NCBI GenBank assembly: GCA_938029215.1
Contig: CALHFG010000114.1
Coordinates: 1-64,000, forward strand
Source: an uncultured Acidimicrobiales bacterium
Lineage (GTDB): Bacteria; Actinomycetota; Acidimicrobiia; Acidimicrobiales; SZUA-35
Direction of reading: 5' to 3'
Length of the DNA stretch: 64,000 nucleotides
The notes under the pieces are model-generated. The model saw only the letters and a list, made by a program, of their open reading frames with translations. It did not search any database and was not told where the DNA came from. The translations under genes and the position numbers were made by a program. Positions 43,167-50,183 of this stretch are shown here, piece by piece (positions within the stretch are counted from its first letter, which is position 1; each line of letters begins with the position of its first letter).

Positions 43167-44031
43167 TTCCGACCGGGGCGGCAACTCCGGCGCTGGCCGA
43201 GATTGCCTCTTGGAACGTGGTGACGATGTTTCGGGAACTTTGGGCGTATCCGGCCGAGCCCAAATCGAGGGCGTGGGCTTGGTCTCGAATGCCCCGTCCC
43301 CCGATGAGAACAGGCAACGACGGAAACGCTGCGTTGAGCGCTTCGACAGTGGACCGGACCGGATCATCGGCTGGCTCGGACGCGCTGAGCCCTACCGCCC
43401 GGCACTGGTCGCTTCCGGCCACGGTGTCGATGAAGGATTGGGTTGGGGTATTTCCGCCAAGGTCGATGACTGAGTATCGGGAATGACGTAGTAGATCTGA
43501 AATGATTGCCGTCACGAGCGAATGGCTGTCACCGGCAACCGCACCGATCACAATGGTCCCTTTGCTTCGGCCCTTTGATCGCATCATGGGCCCCAGTCGG
43601 GCCACGAGTCGGTGGATGATTGCCGTGGCCGTGTGCTCGTCGACGATGCGTAGCTCACCCTTGGCCCACCGCTCACCGATCTCATTGAGTTGGGGGACGA
43701 TCAGCTGATGGTGAATCTCCACCGGCTCGGCGCCGCCGCCCAGACAGTTCTCCAAGATCGACCACGCTCCCGGTTCATCACCGGCAACAACTCGGTCACC
43801 AAACGCCTCGAGTCGGCCCCCGATGTTGGCGTTGCCGGGGGTCCCGCCAACGACTGTGGAGGGTTCACGATCGAGATCGGAGGCCTTGACCTTCCACTCG
43901 CCGTTTTCCTTGGTCGCGGGAAGTCGTCCGGTTCGAACATGGCGATAAATCGTCATGTAGTGAAGGCCACGACGCTCCGCCACCTCGGTGAGGGACAGGA
44001 ATGTCTCGCCCTTTTCGACTTTTCCTGTCAT
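43159..44031 (-). CDS. HTH_17-cobalamin-binding regulator with CarH-type Wx9EH motif (copy 2)
   Basis: 290 residues, same layout as the protein at 35018. Excisionase-type HTH (about 12-55, LTEVAERRGLHYMTIYRHVR), four-helix cap with W122 and E132-H133 (Wx9EH), and B12 domain with D168-S-H170 (lower axial His). The Gly of DxHxxG is Val. The two HTH regions share the stretch LHYMT/VHYMT and are clearly paralogous. A light- or adenosylcobalamin-controlled regulator is inferred. ATG 44031 follows TAGCCT (44043-44038) by 6 bases (leaderless). It precedes and overlaps the MhpD-like gene by 8 bases. Confidence 0.86.
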   Translation of the reverse strand: MTGKVEKGETFLSLTEVAERRGLHYMTIYRHVRTGRLPATKENGEWKVKASDLDREPSTVVGGTPGNANIGGRLEAFGDRVVAGDEPGAWSILENCLGGGAEPVEIHHQLIVPQLNEIGERWAKGELRIVDEHTATAIIHRLVARLGPMMRSKGRSKGTIVIGAVAGDSHSLVTAIISDLLRHSRYSVIDLGGNTPTQSFIDTVAGSDQCRAVGLSASEPADDPVRSTVEALNAAFPSLPVLIGGRGIRDQAHALDLGSAGYAQSSRNIVTTFQEAISASAGVAAPVGND

Positions 44032-44105
44032 GTGGCGAGGCTACATCGATTGGAATGGTCGAAGCGGCGGAACGGCCAAATACCTGCCGCTCCAAACGAC
44101 GCCGG

Positions 44106-44333
44106 TTAGCGGCGGCGGCGACGTCGGGCGGCGTCGATGCGGCGGGCAGCGGTGACGATCGAGTCGATCTCGAGTGTCGAGCCCTCTTGTTCCTCCACAT
44201 CCAGTGCGGGCGCAAGGGCCTCAAGAATCGCACTGACGCTCACGCCTTGCTCGGCAGCAAATCCATGCCACTGTTCATGCGCGTTGTCGGTTACATACGC
44301 GTGGAGAGCCTTACGGCTAGTTTCGTTCGACAC
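44106..44333 (-). CDS. Small protein with ribbon-helix-helix-like core and Arg tail
   Basis: 75 residues from GTG 44333, chosen because AGAGG lies 6 bases upstream; a TTG at 44366 is also in frame. The core (about 8-40) reads KALHAYVTDNAHEQWHGFA and GVSVSAILEALAPAL, a strand followed by two helices as in ribbon-helix-helix or plasmid-type DNA-binding proteins. The last six residues are all Arg. A small DNA-binding protein is plausible, not shown. Confidence 0.7.
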   Translation of the reverse strand: MSNETSRKALHAYVTDNAHEQWHGFAAEQGVSVSAILEALAPALDVEEQEGSTLEIDSIVTAARRIDAARRRRRR

Positions 44334-44428
44334 GGGAATCCTCTGAAGTTGTTGCGGCGTTGACAACTAGCGTCTGCAGGGGTTTCGCCCTTGGACCTGC
44401 GCGTTGTCGGGTCGAGTCAACCAGTATT

Positions 44429-44743
44429 TCAGGTGCGGCGCAACTTGTTCCGGAAACCTTTGGCGGCGCCATCGGCATCGGGAACAAGACCCGGGAATTC
44501 CTTGGCTGCAACGGCAACAACCTGCTTGGGGGAGGGGTTGACCATAGACGTTCCGCCAATCGTCACCGTTGGGACCGTTTCGTTGCCGTCGGCGACCTTG
44601 CGGACATGGGCCGCGTCGGCGGGGTTTTCCCAAATGTTCTTCTTGTTGAGCGGCACGTTCAGCTTGGTGAGGGAACGCTCGAGGCTCATGCAGAACGGGC
44701 AGCCGGGCCGCCAGTAGAAATCGATCTGTCCTTGCGTGCTCAT
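44429..44743 (-). CDS. Glutaredoxin-like (mycoredoxin-type) protein
   Basis: 104 residues. Glutaredoxin fold with active site WRPGCPFC (about 11-18), the cis-Pro segment ETVPTVTIGG, and a basic C terminus (FRNKLRRT). Mycoredoxins use mycothiol to reduce mixed disulfides in the actinobacterial cytoplasm; the WRPGCPFC variant differs from the common CGYC site. GAGGTG lies about 12 bases before the ATG. It follows the M50 protease gene by 29 bases on the same strand. Confidence 0.88.
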   Translation of the reverse strand: MSTQGQIDFYWRPGCPFCMSLERSLTKLNVPLNKKNIWENPADAAHVRKVADGNETVPTVTIGGTSMVNPSPKQVVAVAAKEFPGLVPDADGAAKGFRNKLRRT

Positions 44744-44772
44744 ACTCGTTTCAACACCTCTAGCAGCCAATT

Positions 44773-45909
44773 CTATTCCACTCCGCCCCACAGAACGGGT
44801 CGTTCGAGCAGATGGGCGAACTGCGCAGGTGTGGTGGTGCCGACCACCAGACCCGACTCCGGGTCGACGCCTAGCATCTGGCGGGGTTCGGTTCCATGGC
44901 GTTCCAGTGCGCTTAGAAGCGACTCGGACGTCCAGGCCGAAGCGACCATCTGGATCGGCGTGGTCAGGTCCTTGACCGAGGTCCACGACCGTTCGTGAAC
45001 AGGCACCGACTGGACGTCGCCGGTGGTGAAGTACCCGATGGTCTCGTGGGCCCATCGTTGCACGGGCACGCTGACCGGCGAGGTTCCTAGATGACGTTCA
45101 ACATCACTGAGCGAAAGGGAGTCCTGAATTGCCGGAGGATGAGACCACAGCACGTCGGCAACCGCGGTACGAGCGAGCCGACTCCTAATCGATGCCGTGA
45201 TCACGTCGCCGCGTGCCGCCACGAGTACGAATGCCCCGATCGCGGCGGTGTAGAAGCCGCTGATCCGAGCCCAGGCGAGCAGTTCGAGCAGGCCGTATGC
45301 AATGACCAAACCGCCGGTCACGAGCCCGATCCGTGCTGCCACCAGCCGAGCCCATTCCGGACGGCCGGTGCGGGCCCACAGGATGCTTGAAAGCACTCGA
45401 CCACCGTCGAGCGGCGCCGCCGGGATCATGTTGGTGACTGCCAGCAAGAGGTTGAGCAACGCGAGAGCGGATGCGATGAGCTGCACCGAGTCGGGCCATC
45501 CCAGCGTCCGTCCCAGCCAGGTGGCGGCAGCGAACAGGAGCGCCAACGCAGCGTTTACGGCCGGGCCCGCAATCGCGATCTGAAATTCGGCGGAGGGAGA
45601 CTTCGCCGAACTCGACAGTGCCGCCACCCCTCCAAAGATCCACAAGCGGATCGAGCTCGTTTGAATGTTGTGACGCCGGGCGGCGAGGGCGTGCCCGAAC
45701 TCGTGAGCCAGGATCGAGGCGAGAAAGCACAAAACCGCCCCCAGGGCGAGGGCGACTCTCCAGCTGAGCGCCAGGGTCTCGTTTACCCGCGGCAGGAATC
45801 GCGTAGCGATGAACCATGCGCCGGTGAGCGACACCGCCACGACAGCCCAGCTCATTCGCACCGGGATGCCAAAGACACGGCCCAGTGGAATTGATCGTGC
45901 ATCACCCAT
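44773..45909 (-). CDS. M50 site-2-type membrane metalloprotease with C-terminal CBS-like region
   Basis: 378 residues. Six membrane segments in the first 240 residues hold HEFGH (about 69-73) and NMIPAAPLDGG (about 161-171), the zinc ligands of site-2 proteases; the C-terminal 140 residues form a CBS-like domain pair, as in the SpoIVFB-like subgroup. It would cleave membrane proteins within the bilayer, possibly with nucleotide sensing. ATG 45909 follows TACCCT (45923-45918) by 8 bases (leaderless). Confidence 0.9.
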   Translation of the reverse strand: MGDARSIPLGRVFGIPVRMSWAVVAVSLTGAWFIATRFLPRVNETLALSWRVALALGAVLCFLASILAHEFGHALAARRHNIQTSSIRLWIFGGVAALSSSAKSPSAEFQIAIAGPAVNAALALLFAAATWLGRTLGWPDSVQLIASALALLNLLLAVTNMIPAAPLDGGRVLSSILWARTGRPEWARLVAARIGLVTGGLVIAYGLLELLAWARISGFYTAAIGAFVLVAARGDVITASIRSRLARTAVADVLWSHPPAIQDSLSLSDVERHLGTSPVSVPVQRWAHETIGYFTTGDVQSVPVHERSWTSVKDLTTPIQMVASAWTSESLLSALERHGTEPRQMLGVDPESGLVVGTTTPAQFAHLLERPVLWGGVE

Positions 45910-45968
45910 TGCGGGGAAGGGTACCTGCGTCGCCTAGGCGACGTCAGGTCGGTGCAGGCCCGGAGGCC

Positions 45969-47699
45969 TTAGCCCATACGCTTCGGGCGAGCCCTGGTGT
46001 GGTCGAGCGTTCGAGTGAATGCTCGGCTTACCTCGGTGGAGGAGAGCCCAGGTGTGGTGGGATCGAGCGCTTCGCTCACTTCGATCGCAAGCTCTCCCTC
46101 GCGGGCACTGAACCACGACGCCGGGTCGATGGTCTCGCCAGCCACTGGCTTGTTGAAGAGGTATCCCTGCATGATGTGGACACCGAAGTCCAGCAGTTCC
46201 TTGACCTGATGTTCGCTTTCCACGCCCTCGGCGACGACCTGCATATCGAGGGCTCGGGCCATGGCGACGACAGCCTCGATGATCGCTCGATTGACACCGG
46301 AACTCATGTCGTCGACGAAGGTCTTGTCGACCTTCAGCGTCGAGACCATGTCGAACTGCTTGATGTAGCTCAGTGAGCTCTGGCCGGTTCCGAAGTCGTC
46401 GATCGCGAGGGACACTCCGAGCTCACGGATGTCGCGCAGGACCGAGAGGCCAGCAAGGTGGTCCACGATGACGTTTTCGGTGATTTCCAGCACCAGCTGT
46501 TCAGCCGGCAGACCGGACCATTCGAGAACATCGGCAACTAGATACGGGAAGTTGCCGTCGAGAAGTTGCTGCTCGGCGATGTTGACACCCATCTTGACGC
46601 CCTGAGCATCCGGGGACAGATGGTTCCAAACCGCCGCCTGGGCACAGGCCTCGCGGAGGACGAGTTCGCCAATTTTGGCCATCATGCCAGTTTCCTCGGC
46701 CACACCGAGAAAGTCGCCGGGGCCGATAAGTCCACGGGTTGGGTGGTTCCAGCGCACCAGAGCCTCAAAGCCGTAAAGTCGCTTGGCCTTGACGTCGATC
46801 AGCGGTTGGTAGAACACCACCAGCTGTTCTTGTTCGAGGGCTTGAACCAGATCCCGTTCGATGTCCAGACGGTCGATGACCTGCAAGCGCTGTACCTCGT
46901 CGAAGACGGCGTAGCCGGACTTGGCCTTCTTGGCCTTGTACATGGCGGCGTCGGCGTCTCGGACAAGATCGTCGGAGCGGCGGGTGTCGTCGGGTCGGGC
47001 GATCGCGACGCCGATGCTAGTGGAGATCACCTGGGCGCCGCCATAGAGCGACACGGGTTCGGTGAACGATTTGAGGATCTGCTTGGCGACCGCCAGCACG
47101 CTCTGCTCGGAAAGGAGGTCGCGACACACAACGACGAATTCGTCGCCTCCGAATCGAGCGACGAGGTCGCCTCCGCGGACGGTGCCTTCCAGCCGTTCGG
47201 CCACGATGCGGAGAAGGTCATCTCCCGCTTCGTGACCCATGGAGTCGTTGATCACCTTGAATCGGTCGAGGTCAAGGAAGAGCACGCCGAGCACGGTGTC
47301 GGTCTGCTTGGCCCGAGCGATGGAGGTCTCAAGCTCGGAGAACAGTGCGTTTCGGTTAAACAGCCCGGTCAGTGGGTCGTGCTTTGCCTGATGTTCCTGC
47401 TGGGCGATGTATTCCTGGGTGTGGCGGGTGGTGTAGTTCTGCCACAGGGCACCAATCATGCCTCCCAGGCCGCCGATCGCACCGGACGCTCCTGCGAGGA
47501 TCAGTCCGGTTTCGTCGGTGATGTCGAAAAACAGCAGCGCGACGAGCCACGCCGTAGCGGCGACGATTCCTCCAGCAAGCACAATTCCTGGGGACAACAG
47601 CAGTCGGTTTCCCTGCACTCTTGTCAAAACGGCAGGTACGGCAACTACTTGAGAACTCCCGCGACCAATTTTCGAATCTGGCCACCTTTGTCCATGCAT
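45969..47699 (-). CDS. Membrane GGDEF-EAL protein (cyclic di-GMP synthesis and hydrolysis)
   Basis: 576 residues. Two membrane segments (about 36-58 and 64-86), a short coiled linker, GGDEF domain with intact GGDEF at 184-188 and an inhibitory-site RGGD at 175-178, then an EAL domain with intact EAL at 312-314 and ITEN, DDFGTG and EGVES motifs (DDFGTGYSS reads DDFGTGQSS). Both catalytic sites look functional, so it could make and degrade c-di-GMP with product inhibition. No extracytoplasmic sensor of size. No clear Shine-Dalgarno or -10 at ATG 47699, so the start is less certain. Confidence 0.9.
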   Translation of the reverse strand: MHGQRWPDSKIGRGSSQVVAVPAVLTRVQGNRLLLSPGIVLAGGIVAATAWLVALLFFDITDETGLILAGASGAIGGLGGMIGALWQNYTTRHTQEYIAQQEHQAKHDPLTGLFNRNALFSELETSIARAKQTDTVLGVLFLDLDRFKVINDSMGHEAGDDLLRIVAERLEGTVRGGDLVARFGGDEFVVVCRDLLSEQSVLAVAKQILKSFTEPVSLYGGAQVISTSIGVAIARPDDTRRSDDLVRDADAAMYKAKKAKSGYAVFDEVQRLQVIDRLDIERDLVQALEQEQLVVFYQPLIDVKAKRLYGFEALVRWNHPTRGLIGPGDFLGVAEETGMMAKIGELVLREACAQAAVWNHLSPDAQGVKMGVNIAEQQLLDGNFPYLVADVLEWSGLPAEQLVLEITENVIVDHLAGLSVLRDIRELGVSLAIDDFGTGQSSLSYIKQFDMVSTLKVDKTFVDDMSSGVNRAIIEAVVAMARALDMQVVAEGVESEHQVKELLDFGVHIMQGYLFNKPVAGETIDPASWFSAREGELAIEVSEALDPTTPGLSSTEVSRAFTRTLDHTRARPKRMG

Positions 47700-47770
47700 G
47701 GGGGTGGAAGTTCCATTCAGATTTCGTGTGCCGCTGTCGATGAGGAAAGGGAACGCGTGCGTTCGCTGCT

Positions 47771-48550
47771 ATGCCCACCACTCCCCGTACACCCGACGTC
47801 GCCGTAGGCCGCCATGCTCTGCTGGCGCGGGCATTCGAAACGTTCGGGGCGGCCATGGCCGACTTTGTTGAGAAGCAGATGGTTGGCTATCTGGGCGACG
47901 AAGACACCACGCCCTGGAACCTGATTGCGGCGGGAAAGCTGGGTCGAACCGACTCCAGCGGGGCCACCGATCCGCTGTTTCAGTTGCTTGTCATCAGGCG
48001 ATTCTGGGGACCAGCGTTCGCGGACTTCTTCAAAGAGGACCTTCGGCCGCTCGTTGGCCAGTTAGTCGAGGCCCGCAACCTGTGGGCCCATTTCAACCTC
48101 CCGTCTGAATCCAGCTATGTGGACCGACTGCTGTTGGCGATGGAACGCATCGTTGCGCCCGTCGCTCCTGAAGTAACCAGTGATCTTCGGGCACTTCGGA
48201 CCGAGCTCAACGATCCTGCGAACGGCGACAGCGAGATCTCGATCGACGGGACCGTTGCTCCAGACTCGGTGGCTCTTGTTGCACAACTCCGCAAGACCGA
48301 GGCTGCCTTTGAAGACCTGCAGCGCCGGTACGGGGAGCTGACCGATCAGCTGACCGCTACCCGTCGTGCCGCGGCAGGCAAGCAGCTCAAGCTCAGCGCA
48401 GCAGAAAACCGCTTGAAGGACTTGTCACGAGAGTCCGAGCGGCTCGAGGCCCGGCTGGAAGCCGAGCTCTTGAGCCGAACTCGCATGGAGTGGTTGTTTG
48501 TTGCCTTCATCACCCTGATGGTGCTGGTGATGACATTGATCAGCCTCTAG
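47771..48550 (+). CDS. Tail-anchored Swt1-like HEPN protein
   Basis: 259 residues. The N-terminal helical domain (about 12-130) resembles the Swt1-type HEPN fold and carries the HEPN motif as RNLWAH (R102, N103, H107), the catalytic RNxxxH of many HEPN ribonucleases. A coiled coil (about 165-235) follows, and the last 21 residues are one hydrophobic segment (EWLFVAFITLMVLVMTLISL) with no residues after it: a tail anchor facing the cytoplasm. No antitoxin-like neighbour is seen. Ribonuclease activity is inference. Confidence 0.78.
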   Translation: MPTTPRTPDVAVGRHALLARAFETFGAAMADFVEKQMVGYLGDEDTTPWNLIAAGKLGRTDSSGATDPLFQLLVIRRFWGPAFADFFKEDLRPLVGQLVEARNLWAHFNLPSESSYVDRLLLAMERIVAPVAPEVTSDLRALRTELNDPANGDSEISIDGTVAPDSVALVAQLRKTEAAFEDLQRRYGELTDQLTATRRAAAGKQLKLSAAENRLKDLSRESERLEARLEAELLSRTRMEWLFVAFITLMVLVMTLISL

Positions 48551-48584
48551 CTCCGCCGCTCGCTGTCTGAAAACAGGCGCACGT

Positions 48585-49394
48585 CTAGGCGCAACAGAAA
48601 TCGATGAGCTGTTCGACCGCTCCCACGAAGCTGGACTCCAGGTCGATGTAGCCGGTGACGTTCGACAACAACTGTTTCCACACGACGCCGGGCTCGGCAT
48701 CGATCCCCAGCTCGGCGCATACGCCCGTCTTCCAATCGGTGCCCATCTCGATTATCGGCCAACGGTCGATGCCGATCACTGCTGGTTTGATGCACTGCCA
48801 GACATCGACGAAGGGATGTCCGGTGATCAGAACGTCGGGATGGTTCACCTCGGCCGCGATGCGACTCTCTTTGGTCCCATCCACCAGATGGTCAAGCAGG
48901 ACGCCGAGGCGCCGGCCCGACCGTGGCCCAAAGGTTCGCACGACCGTGGCGAGGTCGTCGGCTCCGTGGAGCGGTTCGACCACCAGGCCCTCGAGGCGCA
49001 GGTCATCGCCCCATACCCGTTCGATCAGCTCGGCGTCGTGGATTCCTTCCACGTAGATGCGGCTCGGACGGGCGACTCGGGCGGGCGCGTTCGGTACCGC
49101 GATCGATCCAGAAGCGGTCCGCTCCAATCTTGGCGACGACGCCGTCTTCGGCGCCTTGACGAGCGTGACGGAGGTCCCGTTGAACGAAAACGCGCCCGGT
49201 TCGTTTCGCTGCTTGAACTCGCGACCGTCTTCGCCCCGCAGAGTGATCCAGTTAGGGTCGAACGCGACCACGATGCCGTTCTTGAAGCTGGCTCGGTGGC
49301 GGATCTGCATGCCCAGCTCCACCGGGACCGATGGATAGGTGGGTCGCTTGCGGCTTGGTCCGTCAAGGTCGAGTGGCTCAGACAAAACTCCCAT
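48585..49394 (-). CDS. DUF3097 family protein
   Basis: 269 residues. Matches the actinobacterial DUF3097 family: an N-terminal beta domain (ASFKNGIVVAFDPNWITL), then a TOPRIM-like stretch IYVEGIHDAELIERVWG with LLDHLVDGTKE, ending in a Cys pair (FCCA). TOPRIM folds bind metal and act on nucleic-acid phosphodiesters, so a nuclease or primase-like role is possible but unproven. Its promoter is unclear (TACTGT lies 10 bases before the ATG). Confidence 0.84.
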   Translation of the reverse strand: MGVLSEPLDLDGPSRKRPTYPSVPVELGMQIRHRASFKNGIVVAFDPNWITLRGEDGREFKQRNEPGAFSFNGTSVTLVKAPKTASSPRLERTASGSIAVPNAPARVARPSRIYVEGIHDAELIERVWGDDLRLEGLVVEPLHGADDLATVVRTFGPRSGRRLGVLLDHLVDGTKESRIAAEVNHPDVLITGHPFVDVWQCIKPAVIGIDRWPIIEMGTDWKTGVCAELGIDAEPGVVWKQLLSNVTGYIDLESSFVGAVEQLIDFCCA

Positions 49395-49448
49395 AGGGCG
49401 CTCGACAGTAGTAGGGGGACGGCCGCTGTGGGTGTACCGCCTGTGGCA

Positions 49449-50162
49449 CTAACCGATCGTCTCGAGCACACAACCTGCCATCAGCCGATACCCGAGATCG
49501 TTGGGATGGAATCGGTCCTCGGCCAGTCGATCCCGCATTCTTGGGCCCTCGACCTCCCAGATCTCCGCAACGCGTTGCCCGTTGCGACGGGCTGCAGCTC
49601 GCAGAGCTCGATTGGCCGAGCGGGCGCGGGTCGATGCTCCAGCTACCGGTCCAAACACCGTCGTTGCTGGCAGCCCGTCGCTGAGCTCGCGCAGGTCGGC
49701 TCGCAATGACGTGCGGGCCGGGGTCCACAGAATGTCGTTGCTCCCCACGCAGGCAAGCACGAGATCAGCGGCTGGCAGATCGTGGAAGATGCGGAGCTGG
49801 CGATCGAGCGCGTCCTCGACGCGAGCGCCGGCGATCGCCAGGTTGATCGTGCGCCATCGTGTGCCATCGCGCACGGACAGACGATCCGCCACCTGGCCGG
49901 CGAGCGACTTGGACGGGTGTGAGGCGCCTACACCGATGCATATCGAGTCGCCGATCGAAACGAGGAGGGGCCCATCGTTCTTGAGTTCGGCCTGGTTCTG
50001 CACACTCCACCATTGGGTGTACGGATGAATCTGGTCGGTTGTTGCCTTGGCTCCGCCAAATACTGCGCCAATTGCTTTGAGCCCTAGAGAAATCTTCCTC
50101 GGGACCAGCTCGGGTACCGCGTCCACCCATGGCAGTTTAATGGAAGTGCAGGTTGTAGGCAT
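49449..50162 (-). CDS. SGNH/GDSL hydrolase
   Basis: 237 residues. Block I VSIGDSICIGVGA (catalytic Ser), Gly of NLAIAGARV, block III GSNDILWTP (Asn) and block V DRFHPNDLGY (Asp and His). These enzymes cleave esters or acetyl groups on lipids and polysaccharides. No signal peptide is clear; the first 50 residues are unassigned. ATG 50162 is 8 bases after GAGTAT (50176-50171), which overlaps the -10 of the divergent ABC-F gene. Confidence 0.85.
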   Translation of the reverse strand: MPTTCTSIKLPWVDAVPELVPRKISLGLKAIGAVFGGAKATTDQIHPYTQWWSVQNQAELKNDGPLLVSIGDSICIGVGASHPSKSLAGQVADRLSVRDGTRWRTINLAIAGARVEDALDRQLRIFHDLPAADLVLACVGSNDILWTPARTSLRADLRELSDGLPATTVFGPVAGASTRARSANRALRAAARRNGQRVAEIWEVEGPRMRDRLAEDRFHPNDLGYRLMAGCVLETIG

Positions 50163-50183
50163 GGCGGTCGATACTCTCGCGGC
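50163..50183. promoter_or_regulatory. Shared bidirectional -10 for SGNH hydrolase and ABC-F genes
   Basis: The initiator codons ATG 50162 (minus) and ATC 50184 (plus) are 21 bases apart. Plus strand: TACTCT (50172-50177), 6 bases, ATC. Minus strand: GAGTAT (50176-50171), 8 bases, ATG. The two -10 boxes overlap in five base pairs, as at 13763-13769. Confidence 0.6.

Noticed and set aside
46566-47807. 413-codon plus-strand frame opposite the GGDEF-EAL gene
   Set aside because: The minus strand encodes intact GGDEF and EAL domains; the plus frame is a GC-rich shadow.
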